A DNA stretch of 64,000 nt from Nymphaea colorata (GCF_008831285.2 NC_045139.1:4314704-4378703), one strand, 5' to 3'. Shown: positions 23,065-34,289, counted from the first letter of the stretch. Numbers and translations are program-made. Notes: generated by a model not told the origin, from the letters alone.

Positions 23065-23136
23065 AGGTCCTACCGGGAGTCGAACCCAGGTCGCTGGATT
23101 CAAAGTCCAGAGTGCTAACCACTACACCATAGAACC
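23065..23136 (-). tRNA. trnQ-UUG: tRNA-Gln (anticodon UUG), copy 1
   Basis: The minus strand gives a 72-nt cloverleaf. The acceptor arms GGTTCTA and TAGGACC pair fully (with one T-G), leaving a T discriminator. The D-arm region is GTGTAGTGGTTAGCAC, the anticodon arm CTGGA-CTTTGAA-TCCAG with anticodon TTG, and the T arm TGGGTTCGACTCC. It decodes CAA as glutamine. Internal A and B boxes for Pol III are intact, there is no intron, and a T-rich stop signal (TTTTTCTTTTC) follows the 3' end. It is a nuclear cytosolic-type gene and looks functional. An identical copy lies about 3.5 kb away. Confidence 0.97.
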
Positions 23137-23219
23137 GTTTCATAGCCGTCAAGGTCACCGTTTAATCATGCTCTAATCTCGGTTTTCAATGGCCACTTTT
23201 GAGATAATGTCACCCAGCT

Positions 23220-23513
23220 CGGAAGGTCAGTATATTTGAATCTGATAACTCGATTTGGATAAAAAAACTCCGGATCTGATTTCAAATTGAATGCGCGTTC
23301 ATTACGTGGTGTTCTACCAACACAAACCGATACCCAAATCCAATTACAATCAGTGCGGCAGGGGCTCTCTTCAAATTTTTAAAAATTCAATTTTAGGTTA
23401 ACTCATATAAAAATGTTAATATTTCAGCCATTACTAAAATTTTGAAACTATAGTTAAGCACCTGCAACTAAAAATCTTGGATTCGTCTTTGATCACAAGT
23501 AAGAATTCAATGT

Positions 23514-23558
<45 letters not shown>

Positions 23559-24000
23559 CTCTTTGTACATTAAATATTTATTGTGTAACATTCAAGAGAA
23601 AAATGGAAAAGAAAAAGATGGACGTTGTGTGTATACATTTCCATACACAAATGTGTGTACACATTTGTGGAGGCACAAAAACATCCAAGAACATAAAATA
23701 GAATGAAGAGGGGAAAAAAAAACCAATGAATGGAATAAAAGAATCAAAGATGATCATGCAGCACACTGGGCAATGAATGGGCGTAGAAACAACAACGGGT
23801 TTGGCTAGTAGCCTACATATAAAGATAAGGCAGTACAGGTTGATGCCTATGAGCTTCGAACTCTCTGCTTACGCCAAATCAGCTGACATATGATCTAAGG
23901 GGGACCTCCGAGGGGTCCTCATAGCCGACAAGGCGGAGACAGGTAGGTGGCCACTTTTTGTTTTGAACTCTTATGTATCAACCATAATCATAAATAACAT
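23220..24000. other. Spacer with a (TA)n microsatellite, no gene
   Basis: A TA run covers 23516-23554. The remaining text has short decayed AT-rich repeats (GATTTGGATA, GGATCTGATT) similar to the hAT MITE family seen at 25.2, 42.5 and 57.2 kb. Confidence 0.4.
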
Positions 24001-24009
24001 TTTGGAGTT

Positions 24010-24410
24010 TTAAATGGCGATGTTTTTTTTAGGGTATAATACTACGAGCTTGAAAAGAATGAGGAAAAAAAATATGCTAAATTAAAAAAAAAACTAAAAA
24101 TTAAAGAAAATAAAATAAGTGAGAAATTAGTAACACAAATACCAAAAGATAAGTACATTTACAACAAATAAAAAATTTAAAAAAAAAACTATTTGGCATC
24201 AAAAAAATGAAAAAAAATTGTTTGGCATTGAAAAATGAAAAAAATAAAAAAAGCAAAAAAACATGTTCAAAATGTGTTTTTTCGTTTTTAGCTTTTTTTC
24301 AAAAGACACGTTTTTTAAAGTTTTAAACGGCAATTTAATTTATCACGTTTCTTTAAAAAAAAACACATTTTTTGTGCTAATGCTATAAAAAGAAGACACT
24401 TATATATAAG
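24010..24410. repeat. A/T-homopolymer-rich dispersed repeat, copy 1
   Basis: Long A-rich text followed by T-rich text, with GTGTTTTTTCGTTTTT and an end near ACACATTTTTTGTGCTAATG. A similar block with the same A-rich then T-rich order, ending near ACACATTTTATGTGACAATG, is at 40630-40940. I infer the same dispersed element; its class is unknown. Confidence 0.45.
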
Positions 24411-24419
24411 TTGAATCGC

Positions 24420-25150
24420 ATGCATGAGACACAAAAAGCAACCCTAAACTTTGGGGGATGAGAAAAAGAGAAGTTTCAGTCTTCCCTCCAATGATGGGAT
24501 TTCCTACAACTTACATACCCGAAATCTTAAAGGAGAAGAAAAGGTAAAATCTCTCTACCTGGGTGCAGTTTCTTGGGTGAATAGACCGACATAGAAGACA
24601 AGATGGCTCCGGTAGGGCATCCAATTAGCCTCTTTCTTACCGAATGCAGGTGGTCGTGTCAGGCCGCTGCTAGGTCCGGCCGTCGCTTACGAAGACAGAT
24701 GTCTCTTTGACAAGTAGTAGAAGAGCTTATCATGTCGGGCCTGCCTAGTTGTTAGGTGACCACTGGCCATGGCAGGAATTTCCTGTTGAACTCTAGCGGT
24801 TGCAAGGGACAGTGGGCTCACCCATTGTCCATATCAGAAGGAGGGGAAGTGAAAGGGTTTAACCTTTCTTTGATTTAGGCAAAACTTCTCATGCATGTAA
24901 AGGGCCCAATTGTTGTTGTTAATCTTTTAATTTTAACCCTTCATGTAGAATCTTTGTAGTGACGAGGCAGATTTAATGCTTGACGCTCGAACATTGGACT
25001 AAATGATCGGGTAATAAAATGACCAAAATATCCTTAGTGGTAAAAACGATGTTCTTCAAACTACAAAATCTATAAAGCTGACAAAAATTACCATTCTATG
25101 AAAAGGCAAAAATGCCTCCCACGTGACTGATAGAAAGACAAAAATGCCCT
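24420..25150. other. GC-richer island, no gene recognised
   Basis: About 24540-24800 is clearly richer in G and C than its neighbours (for example GTCCGGCCGTCGCTTACG). It could be a retrotransposon internal fragment, but no frame shows a known domain. Confidence 0.3.
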
Positions 25151-25169
25151 ACGTGGAGGCAAAATTTTT

Positions 25170-25388
25170 TTTCTAAAATTTGGATTCGGATTCGAATTTG
25201 GATATAAATATAAAAATCAGATTTGAATCAAATTTGAATTGTACAATTGAATTTTGGATTGAGATATGACTTTTCTTTATTGGAATTTGAATATGAATAT
25301 GTAAATATCTGAAAAAACATATATACAATATATGATTAAAGATATCTGATCCGACGAATATGATCTGTTGACATCCCTACTCATATTA
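25170..25388. mobile_element. hAT-type MITE fragment, GATTCGGATT family
   Basis: Contains GGATTCGGATTCGAATTTGG, TATGACTTTTCTTTATT and ends ATATGATCTGTTGACATCCCTA. The same text in the same order is in the complete element at 42471-42893 and in the copy at 57190-57530. The left end is missing. Confidence 0.65.
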
Positions 25389-25439
25389 TAACAAAAATAA
25401 GTAATTTGGATCGAAATCGCTTGATCTAAAATTTTTTTT

Positions 25440-25705
25440 CTTTCTCCTTAGTTTTTCCTAGAATTTAAGCCATTCAAAAAGAAGTTCTACGAAAACGTAA
25501 CCATCAAATGTGACTAATCAAATGTGACTAATTAAATGAATATTGAATGATTCCCGTTGCCAAACGCCTTACGAAAGCATAATGTCGGTCAAATCACAGC
25601 TTATTCTAATTTTTTGCCACTAGTTTTTCTTAGAATTTAAGTCATTCAATTAAGACGTTCGAGAAAAAGGTGACCATTAAATGTGACTAATTAATGAATA
25701 CTTTT
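25440..25705. repeat. Direct duplication of about 90 bp
   Basis: TTAGTTTTTCCTAGAATTTA (about 25448) and CTAGTTTTTCTTAGAATTTA (about 25620) each lead into CATTCAA, a GAAAA-rich patch, and ACCAT(C/T)AAATGTGACTAAT. The copies are about 170 bp apart. Confidence 0.8.
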
Positions 25706-25709
25706 GCGC

Positions 25710-26550
25710 CAATAAGAATGTTTCCATCAATATACAATATTAAATGAGAAACGTATTCTTGACTCCATTCAAACATACAAATATGGTTATATGAAATAAT
25801 GCGCTTCAGTTTTTCCAAATTAGTACATAAAAAGATGAATTTTTGCTATCAATTATTGTCAGCCTAATAAGAGGAGGGGATCATATTCATTTCTGCTCGA
25901 ACAAAAAAGAAATCTAAGCATTAGAAGAACGAATTTTAATGTATTTTTTTTTCAACAGATCGAGAAATCATACTGTACATACCTAAAAAGTTCGAGCACA
26001 TTTATAAAATATTTTAAAAAGTGTTTTATGAAACTGTTACAATTTTTACTGTAAATCAATGATTATTATTGCCGAACAGCTTTTAAAAAACTATATAAGA
26101 AAGTGGTGGTTTCGGTTTTTGGCTATATCTAAGAAGATAGGGAGGAGATAACTTTTTTAAATAATTTTCTTGTCGCCAAACAGCCCATAAAAGATACCAA
26201 AAAAAAAATACAAGAAAGAAAGTGGGTGTTTTGGTTTTGGCTGTATTCTAGGAGCACTTTTTTGAAATAATGATCATGTCCTTAGTGCGATTTGCTCGTA
26301 TTTATAAACAATATATTAACTGTACGGAAATATGAAAAGAAAAAAGTGCCTCTCCTTCAGTTACATAAAAAAGTTAAAATAATTTGTTTTAAGTACTTTT
26401 TTCATAAAATAAGTCCTAAAATTAGAAAATGGTGACCCGAAAGGATTGAATTTTACAACATTACGTCTTACCAAGGGGAAACGCTCCGCGTTTGTCACAG
26501 AGTGCCTTTTCAGGCAACCGAAATCTCGGACGAAAAATGAGGAGAGAGAA
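25710..26550. other. AT-rich spacer, no gene recognised
   Basis: A second local duplication is visible: AAGAAAGTGGTGGTTTCGG (about 26098) and AAGAAAGTGGGTGTTTTGG (about 26215), each followed by TTTTTGGCT and a CTA-AAGA/CTAGGAG patch. A CCGAACAGC/CCAAACAGC phrase occurs upstream of each. Confidence 0.45.
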
Positions 26551-26554
26551 AAGA

Positions 26555-26626
26555 AGGTCCTACCGGGAGTCGAACCCAGGTCGCTGGATTCAAAGTCCAG
26601 AGTGCTAACCACTACACCATAGAACC
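26555..26626 (-). tRNA. trnQ-UUG: tRNA-Gln (anticodon UUG), copy 2
   Basis: The 72 nt on the minus strand are identical to the copy at 23065-23136, with the same acceptor pairs, anticodon arm CTGGA-CTTTGAA-TCCAG and T arm. A TTCTTTTCTC tract follows the 3' end as terminator. The DNA on either side differs from that of copy 1, so the identity is limited to the tRNA gene itself. Both genes point the same way. Confidence 0.97.
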
Positions 26627-26639
26627 CTTTGTCTACTAA

Positions 26640-28290
26640 TTTCCACAAGGCAACAATCCTTCTAAAGTTCCAGTTTTCTAGATTCGGTCATCCGCCGTCT
26701 CTAATCAGATCCCCAAAATATGGCTTAAACTCGCATTTGAACCACCTTGCAATCGAATTAGAATCGACCCAAAAAAAAAAAAAAAATCCAAACTTTACAT
26801 ATAATAGAATCGGTTTCGCTTCTTATCGGATCTCATATTCAGATTCAAATTCGATGATCGCCCAGTACACCATGCCTGAGTCTCGTCGAGATATAAAAAA
26901 ATTTTCCTTTGCCAGATTACACCAGATCGATTCTGCTTCCAATATCAAATCAGATCTTGCCAACCTATTAACATCCTTATTCAAATCGCATAATATATAT
27001 CTAACATTTGTGATATTTACGAGAAAGAAACAACTAAAACGAAAATACGGGAAAAACTCGAGCTCGGCAAAAAATGAATATCTAAAGATTTTCTCTCTAT
27101 TTTTCCTTGAATTTTTTTCACATTTTTATTAGTTTCTCATGTATTTTAATCTTTTCCATATTTTTAATATTTTTGCGTCTTTAAAATTTCCTGAAATTTT
27201 CAGGCAAGAACAACTTCGTTGAAAAATGACCAAGAAACTAAAAACTTGAGGGCATATATATATACATAAAATCATGCACGACGACAAGGGATCGGGCTCT
27301 GAGTTTGAACTCTTGGTGTTCTATCGACTTCATGACAGCAAATGATGAAAGCCAGTCACTGGTAAACAGGCAGAGCCATTAATTGAAGGCCAAAAATGGG
27401 TGTGAATGGGAGCAGCCGTCTGCGACTTCATCCCTCACATCATACAGCCTGTTCCTCGTTGAGACCCCGGGAGAAGAAGGCGACGCCATTAAAGCTTTTT
27501 AAACTTATGCAGCAGTAACATTGTACAAGCGCCACCAACTTCCAGCCATACAATTAATTGGTGTTTGGCAGAGACCAGGTGGTGTGACGTATTTCAATGA
27601 ATTGGACGCATTAGAATTACCAAGTACTTGGAACATTGTGGTAAAAAAATATATATGTATATGAGATCTAGTTACTTGTCTCGACTCAGATTCAGTTCAG
27701 ATAGTTTTGAATCTAAATCCAAAGTTTCTCAAGAATCAGAATCTGAATATATGTAAATGTGGCCCTCAGGTTAACCATTCTCAGATATGGTAGGTGTGGT
27801 AGCTTGATTCTAAAAGCGACCCAAACTCTATGATCTATTGGTTTTCACCATGCATGCATGGTCCTACACGGGGGGGCAGTAGCATGCGGGCAGTTGCCCA
27901 CACCAACACCAACCTCACAAAATTAGTTGAATATATATGTTAATGTTTTGATATATTTCATTGTTATACATGTAAATGTCTCAAAGAAATTAAAGGTATT
28001 GAATGAATGCCCCTACCGAAAAAAATTTCTGGTTCCACTAGTGTATAGAGGCGAAGGTAGGTGTGGGTAATTACCTATACAGACACTAAATAATTGTTTA
28101 TTTTATATTAATATTTTTGAGTAATTTTTCTCATTTACAGTGTCCTACATGTAATAAACTCACCCTACCCCCGGTCCATCTCTCCGCCCCTCAAGGACCA
28201 TCTCGACCTGATCCAGACACCAGTGATGTCGGTGACCACCCGCCTCTGTCAAGCCCACCAATCACCGCCTCGATCTTCTTTGGAATGCCT
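26640..28290. other. AT-rich stretch, no gene recognised
   Basis: Holds scattered GATTCAGATT-like MITE debris (about 26790-26860 and 27680-27760). A phrase CAGTAGCATGCGGGCAGTTG (27884) resembles the left end of the small hAT elements at 28305 and 53685. The 167-codon frame at 26629-27132 has simple composition and crosses MITE-like text, so I do not call it. Confidence 0.4.
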
Positions 28291-28304
28291 ATTTCACTTG
28301 CATG

Positions 28305-28399
28305 CAGTGGCTTAGCCACATGGTGACTGGTGTGGACAATTGCCCGCGCCAGTCTCTTAAAAGCGTTTATTTTTAAATGGACATCTTTAAATATTTATG

Positions 28400-28466
<67 letters not shown>

Positions 28467-28534
28467 GTGTCACACCAGATATGAATGTTTTTAAACAAGT
28501 GTTCCTGCAGCCAATTTTTCTGCCTCCGCCGCTG
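28305..28534. mobile_element. Small hAT-type MITE carrying a (TA)n core, perfect 8-bp TSD
   Basis: A 230-bp element is flanked by CTTGCATG at 28297-28304 and 28535-28542. Ends are CAGTGGCTTAGCCA and TGCCTCCGCCGCTG, inverted relatives matching at most positions. The middle is a pure TA run (28404-28462), followed by ACCAGATATGAATGTTTTTAA, also found in the relative at 41541. There is no coding capacity. The 8-bp duplication and imperfect GC-rich inverted ends point to hAT. Confidence 0.82.
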
Positions 28535-28544
28535 CTTGCATGCA

Positions 28545-30340
28545 GAACAAATGTCTTCAAGTGGATCTTTAGTCAGTAGGTGGCTGGTTGCGACTTGTAG
28601 ATGGCCCAGTGGCGTAGGCTAGGAGTGGCCATGTGGGCTAGGTGCGGCCGTGTGGGCAGCTGCCGACATCATAAACTAGCTCATTTGGATCCATAGTTGG
28701 TCGGGTCTCCCCTCCCTCGGAACTCAAAAGTCTTGTGAAAGCTGTTATTCCTTGAGCCCGAAAAGCCTGTCACTTAGACATGTACATGTTTGATGTATGT
28801 GATTATTTTTTACCCGAAAGTTGAGATCATCCTCATTTGAAGGATGTACTTTAAAGATGCGAGCAAAGACAAAACCTACTACGGATATAACTATTTGGTG
28901 GGTCTAGTGGTTTCAGAAAAGAACAAAAAGTTCTATTCCCAAAGATCGCCAAGAACAATTAATTGTCCCGTCCAGCGTTTGGTAAACTTTAGTACTTTAA
29001 TTAATTAGAACACTGTGTTCTAAGAATGGCCGTTTTCCAGTTACGAAACTCGCTGAACATGGGCACCATGGACAACTTGTACTTTTTAACAAAGTTCAGA
29101 ATTAGAGCGAGGACTTAAAGGTGTTCGACTTTTTCTCCAGGTTTTTAGCCTCTCATCCCTTTTGATCGCTTTCTCTCTTAGCATCAATCTCATGCTAATA
29201 CAAACAAAACTTCAGAAGTCATTAAGAACAGGTGATCCTTGACCAAACACACCTCGGATACCATTCATTGAAAAAGTAATCCACAGATGATTTTGCCAAT
29301 GAAGCAAACATGCACCAATTAGGAGATTTATAATCTTGAGGAGGCTCCCCACATGTTGTCCCATTTGGAAAATGGTTTATTCCCCATTAAGAAAGAATTT
29401 CACCTCTTCAGCAAGGGCAACATGTCAATTCCCCGAAATTAACAAGACACCATAAAATTAAACTCCACAGGTATATGCCTGTTGCTGCAAAGACAAAGCT
29501 GAAAGTACCTGTTTTGGGTAGAGAAACCGCAAGAAACCTAACAATCTAGAGCTGGTAATGAAGTTCTTTTTAGGGTGTAGAAACCCAGAAAAAGAAGAGA
29601 GAGGGAGAAAGAGAGAGAGAGAAGTATAAGACTCATAGTTCATAAACAGGATGTATCCTTAGCTTGAATGATGATGTTGACCTGCACACTGCATCTCAAG
29701 AAACATTCATGGCTTGTCCACAAACCGTAATCACATTGAAGACTCAAGCTCCTGGATAATCAAAATCACAAAACTTAGCTTATTCTGTGAATGGAGTTAG
29801 GTGGAAACCCTAGAAGGTGTCGTCATGTTACTTTCTCTAAGATCATGGCTGCAGAAAAGAACAAACCTGATCAGTAACAGCAAATATTTTTAATTCACAA
29901 GAAGACAGATACAGAAATTTCAAAGTAATCAGAGACCTGCCAATTGAGCATAACTCAGTGTTTTATCACATGCTGCAGGTGAAATTGTACCTTTCCATGG
30001 AGTTCACCAACTTGGTCCTTGTCACATGACCCATATGATCCCAATAAGAGTTCATCTGTTTCTGCGATGCAAGATGATCATCTTCTTGTCCTGGCATGAA
30101 GATTTTTACATGATAGTAAATGATAAAAAATAATGGAGCAAGGGTACGCCCCAGAACAGTACTATTTCAAAGACAACTACTGGTCCTCTTTTGACTGGTT
30201 GCAGGATAGTTGCCGCCTCTTGTCTTTGGACCATGCAATGATGCAGCATGGCTATGTCAGGCCATGCCTTTGTCATTTGGCAATATGGACAAGAAGCATG
30301 TAAAACCAAGGAGAGCAGTGAGGGAAGCAGGGTAGAGCTT
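28545..30340. other. Region upstream of the first proline-rich gene, no gene recognised
   Basis: Ordinary mixed sequence. About 28570-28720 is GC-richer (GGCCATGTGGGCTAGGTGCG) and probably transposon-derived. A GA-rich patch lies at 29595-29622. Confidence 0.35.
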
Positions 30341-30358
30341 TCATGGGGGCCAATTCTC

Positions 30359-30365
30359 TATTTAA
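30359..30365 (+). promoter_or_regulatory. TATA-like box of the first proline-rich gene
   Basis: TATTTAA in CTCTATTTAAGTGG, preceded by CCAAT at about 30350. It is about 60 bp upstream of the ATG, a plausible core-promoter distance with a short leader. Confidence 0.5.
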
Positions 30366-30425
30366 GTGGTGAAGGAATTACAGTGCCAAGCACTAGGGAA
30401 GTAGTTCCTTGCAGCTCAGAGTAAG

Positions 30426-30641
30426 ATGCACCACCATGGACAGGATCCTCCACCGCCGCCTCCCCCAGGATTCCTAGGGCCACCGGGTCCTTTTGGAGCT
30501 CCGCCACCGCCTTTGCACCCGGACCCCGTGACTGCACCACCAGGCCAGGCGGATCCTCCTGCTGATCATATTCCTCTGCCGGGGTCGCTCCTTCCCCAGC
30601 CCTTTCTGCCGCCACCTAGGGGGCCACCGCCACCACCTTGA
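30426..30641 (+). CDS. Small proline-rich protein 1 (71 aa), function unknown
   Basis: Intronless 71-codon frame starting MHHHGQDPPPPPPP and ending GPPPPP before TGA. About half of the residues are Pro, with Gly, Ala, Leu and His between poly-Pro blocks. There is no signal peptide, no Ser-Hyp4 extensin motif and no Cys, so it is not a classical extensin or secreted PRP. A TATA-like box and CCAAT lie just upstream, and AATAAA at 30726-30731 lies 85 nt past the stop. A similar gene starting with a His run lies at 33990. Both share a 3' flank phrase (TTATGCAT then CTG(T)GAT). Real expression is inferred from promoter and poly(A) signals and from the paralog; low complexity makes coding status uncertain. 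Confidence 0.6.
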   Translation: MHHHGQDPPPPPPPGFLGPPGPFGAPPPPLHPDPVTAPPGQADPPADHIPLPGSLLPQPFLPPPRGPPPPP

Positions 30642-30734
30642 TCTTGGATCCCATAAGCTCTCCTTCCATGTTAGCCAACTACAACAGTGATTGGCTGTTA
30701 TGCATGCTGTGATTTTCGCTTGTTCAATAAATTT

Positions 30735-31865
30735 GGATCAGTTCTAACTCTGTTAGCAGCTGTTATGTAAATGCCAAACTGCCTTTTTTCCTTGTTGGTG
30801 ATTACATATCACCATTTGTTGCCTTGCCTCATTTATCTATTAGGGCAATGGGAGGCAACCTGCTAAAAGCAATTGCTCTTGGTGTGAAGAACTATTAATA
30901 TGAGTCTCTTAGATCTATATGTTTGATTTAGTTGGTAGCTTCAGTTTTAGTTTGTACCTATTCTGCTTTGGATATAAAGAAGCAAATTAATCAATCAGTG
31001 GTCTAAATTAATTGCATCATAATCGTGGGTTTTAATCGTTGTCGTTGGAAAAGAGCAGCAACCTTGAAAAGATCTGTGCTTTCTTCTTCCAATTTTTGAT
31101 TGAGATTTCCTCTGCCATGAAAAGGTGCCTCTCCGCTCATCTTGTAAGAGCAACTTGTGAACAGTCAGAAACTCATTGTTGGCATCTCTTTCGTATGTTA
31201 TCTGCAGTCTGACTCTGTATATGACAATCAGTGAATCCAACTGATACTGCAACTGTAAATCTCAGTAGTGAAAGAGGAAACCTTAGGTTTCTTGATAATA
31301 CTTTTATTATACCAATGAAAGAATCAAGGCCTTAACCTTTTCAATTTCAGGTTGGACACTGATAAATATGCACTCCATCTCTTGGGACTCAAAAGAGCAA
31401 GATGAGACCCAAATACTTGTCAAAGAATTGCACTTTAACATTTAGTGGTGCGTTCATATGACCAAATCCTTAGTTCAACATGTACATCCAATCAGATTAT
31501 GTATTCAATGAGTTCAATACCTTCCATTTTGTACATGCTTGTTGACCCTTTTTTCTTTTCTATCTACTTTTCAATCTTTATGTAAATGCAAGGGGAAAAA
31601 GAGAACCTGTAAACCGCGTTAAGGCTGGACTGACATACAGAGAGATGAAACATCTCTTCTCAAAATACAAAACTTCACAGAAACAAAAGTTCTTCAGTAG
31701 TTATAACATATGATTCTGACGCGATCGAAGCCGCGTCTTCAATCAAAATTGAATTAAATGCTGCAAAATAACGGAGGTATCTTTCACCTTCTTTCTCTGC
31801 CTTTGCCTCCGAGGAACGAAATTAATATGAAAGCCGGCGAATTACAGAAAATCAACTGAAAAATG
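30735..31865. other. Spacer, no gene recognised
   Basis: Ordinary AT-rich DNA with no family resemblance in any frame. Confidence 0.35.
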
Positions 31866-31870
31866 AAACC

Positions 31871-32255
31871 AAACCTCGTGAAGGAAAACACCAACTGGAG
31901 AGGGGATACCTCGAAAACGACAAAATCTTCTCCTTTTTCCCCTGTCCAGAGGAGTTGTTTTGAGATTTTAGTAGCAAGACATTTATCAACTAGAATATTG
32001 TGCATCTATCAATTCTATCAATTGCAGTTCAAATGAGTAACACCTACCGAAATAGAACTGATGGCTGAACTTTTACAAACTTATCAGTTCGACCAGCTAC
32101 CAGCTAAGTTACGCCTCTCTGGGCAACCAAAACTCCAAACAAAAACCTGGTGAAGGAAAACACCAAATGGAGAGGAGATACCTCGAAGACGACAAAATCT
32201 TCTCCTTTTTCCCCTGTCCAGAGAGGAGTCCGAAGTTGTTTTGAGATTTGGGTAG
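31871..32255. repeat. Duplicated segment (about 100 bp, two copies) with splice-acceptor-like sequence
   Basis: Copy A (31871-31970) and copy B (32143-32250) share AAACCT(C/G)GTGAAGGAAAAC, TCGAA(A/G)ACGACAAAATC and TTCTCCTTTTTCCCCTGTCC, then AG. The last is an excellent plus-strand 3' splice site. On the minus strand both copies read openly with EKGEDFVVFEVSPL in the same frame. Copy B has about 10 extra bp after the AG. The family is unknown; it could be a duplicated exon edge of an unrecognised transcript. Confidence 0.75.
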
Positions 32256-32259
32256 GAAG

Positions 32260-33980
32260 CAAAGAAAATATGGATGCCAATTCACATAAAAGTATCAATG
32301 ACACTTGCCCCATCATTTTTATTTTACATATGGAGACAAGAAGTTCGATTTGAGAGACTATAATCATGAAGCAGGCATTCATAGAGTTCGAACCTCCGAT
32401 CACCTGCCTAACGCGCGGCACGGCTCACTTCCCTCTACCACATACCTTCAAAGTAAATCAAAAGAGATTAATCAAGATCAGAGGTAAGCTGATAAGCTCT
32501 CTTCCCTTCTGTATTAAAGTAAATCTTAAGGAGCTTCCCTGGATCCAAGCAGAAGCATTCCTTGGCGCCTCATGTGGCAACCGAGTTCATGGAATGAAGA
32601 GTTAAATAGTTCAGATGGGTCACAGAATTTTGGTACAATCTATGAGATAACCTTCTGGCTCATCTGGACAATGCCAAACAGCCTCCATTGTATGAAAGAT
32701 ATCAAACAAAATTAGCAAGTTGGAAAAGGACCCATTTGCATCAATGGAGTGATTATTGAATTTTATCTGCAAACAAATAAACAGAGAAAGCAAGAGCAGT
32801 TGTCTTTTCATGATATAGAAAACAAAAGCATAAGATTCCAAAACCTCAAAGTTGACGTTGATCGTTTTGTATTAAGCCATCCTTTCTTACTAAAAGTTGC
32901 ATAAGTTTGGCATCTCTAATTCCCTCTTATCTAGGCATTATTGAATTATGTTGCACATAAGACATTATGCAACTAGATTCTCCTCCATATCTATATGGTG
33001 ATTCAGAGTTTGGCGCCTAGAGTGTGTGGCTTTGGTCAGCAAAATGAAGCAACCAAATTTTCTTGATGAATACAGGATGAATTGTAAAGAACAGTAATTT
33101 AGGAGGTGTTTGATGGTTTCGAATTTTGATTCAAAAATGAAAATTCTAGAAGCATAATTCCACCTCAAACTAGAAAGGAATCAAAATTCTTGATTTTAGT
33201 TTCTTAATTGCTGAAACAAAAATAGGCTAAGAAATCATGGTTTTTGTGCAGGAAAAACATGAATTTGTCATTCACAATAAGATGAGGATGAATTCGTCAA
33301 TTATAAATTTCTTTACTTGAGAAAAAAGAAAAGTTCACCAAATCCGTTGTATAATATCCAAGAGAAGACGAAGAAGCAACTGAAGGAAGCAAGGTGTTTG
33401 GGTTTATCATGAAGCACATGAATAATTGATGAAAATACACCTTCATATTAGCTATTTACATAAAGTCCCCTCTAAAATTTGCATGTTACTGCTTAACAAA
33501 GGAGGGCGAGAAAGGTGCAATTTCAAATTGCAATTTAGTATTTAGTATTTTCCCATATTGAAAGCTCCCAACTTCGATAAGGTGAGAAACAAGGTGACTT
33601 TCCTTTGATTTGCCACAGAAATGCACATAAAAATATGTTAGATTGGGAAATCCAATAACAGAGGTGAAATGAAAATTAGAAACTGAGACCTGGTAGGAAT
33701 AAGACTTTTAAGAATGTTGAACTACCAATGTGGGAAACTTTGCTTACTTATGTGCTAAGTCTTTGACAACTAGAAGTCCACTGGGATCGTCAGTTAGACA
33801 AGTGGTTCCTTTCAATTGAAGGAATTGCACACTTCTTATCCTCCAGTCTTCACCAAACAGTCAAAATATTGGAAGGACATGAATTGAGGAATGCAAACAT
33901 GCTAAGCAACCAACAAAATATATGCTCTTGAGTCTCCCAGCCATTTCTGCTACAAACAAAGCACAAGGAAGCATAGTTCC
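32260..33980. other. Spacer between the proline-rich genes, with a MITE half
   Basis: At 33099-33118 TTA precedes GGAGGTGTTTGATGG, matching the left end and TTA target of the Harbinger MITE at 2437. The body continues with AAAATTCTAGAAGCATAATTCC, but the right end is lost. No gene is recognised. Confidence 0.4.
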
Positions 33981-33989
33981 GGCGAGAAG

Positions 33990-34286
33990 ATGCATCATCA
34001 TCATCACCACCACCACCACCACCCACCGCCACCGCCACCGCCGCCACTACCACATGGGCCACTAGGGCCTCACCGTGGACATCCACCACCTCCTCCACCA
34101 CCCCCTTTTGATCCTTTTGCACCCCCACCACCTCCCCCTCCTCCTGGTGTGTTTTTTCCTCCACCTCCCAGGCCACGGCCACCTCCGCCGCCATTTGCGC
34201 CACCGCCATGGCTCGATCCCTATGCGCCACCGCCTCCAGGGCCTCCGCCACCACCTTGGCACCATCCACACCCCCGACGGTGTTAG
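33990..34286 (+). CDS. Small histidine/proline-rich protein 2 (98 aa), function unknown
   Basis: Intronless 98-codon frame. It starts with Met followed by ten His residues, then blocks of four to eight Pro separated by LPHGPLG, FDPFA, GVFF, RPR, FAPPPWLDPYA and WHHPHP, and ends RRC. Slightly more than half of the residues are Pro. There is no signal peptide or membrane segment. The His tract could bind metal ions and the poly-Pro blocks could bind SH3/WW/profilin-type partners; both are general chemistry and not evidence for this protein. Upstream AAATATATG (about 33918) is a possible TATA. It is the apparent paralog of the gene at 30426, in the same orientation 3.4 kb away. The opposite strand also reads openly because of the GC-rich repeats; I prefer the plus strand because of the shared start, 3' flank and orientation. 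Confidence 0.6.
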   Translation: MHHHHHHHHHHPPPPPPPPLPHGPLGPHRGHPPPPPPPPFDPFAPPPPPPPPGVFFPPPPRPRPPPPPFAPPPWLDPYAPPPPGPPPPPWHHPHPRRC

Positions 34287-34289
34287 GTT

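Noticed and set aside
26629..27132. 167-codon plus-strand frame
   Set aside because: It begins inside the tRNA promoter flank, has Lys/Asn/Ser/Phe-rich irregular composition, crosses MITE-like debris and lacks any domain or promoter.
32375..32420. tRNA-like phrase GTTCGAACCTCCGATC on the plus strand
   Set aside because: It resembles a T arm, but no acceptor, D or anticodon stems of proper length can be formed on either strand.
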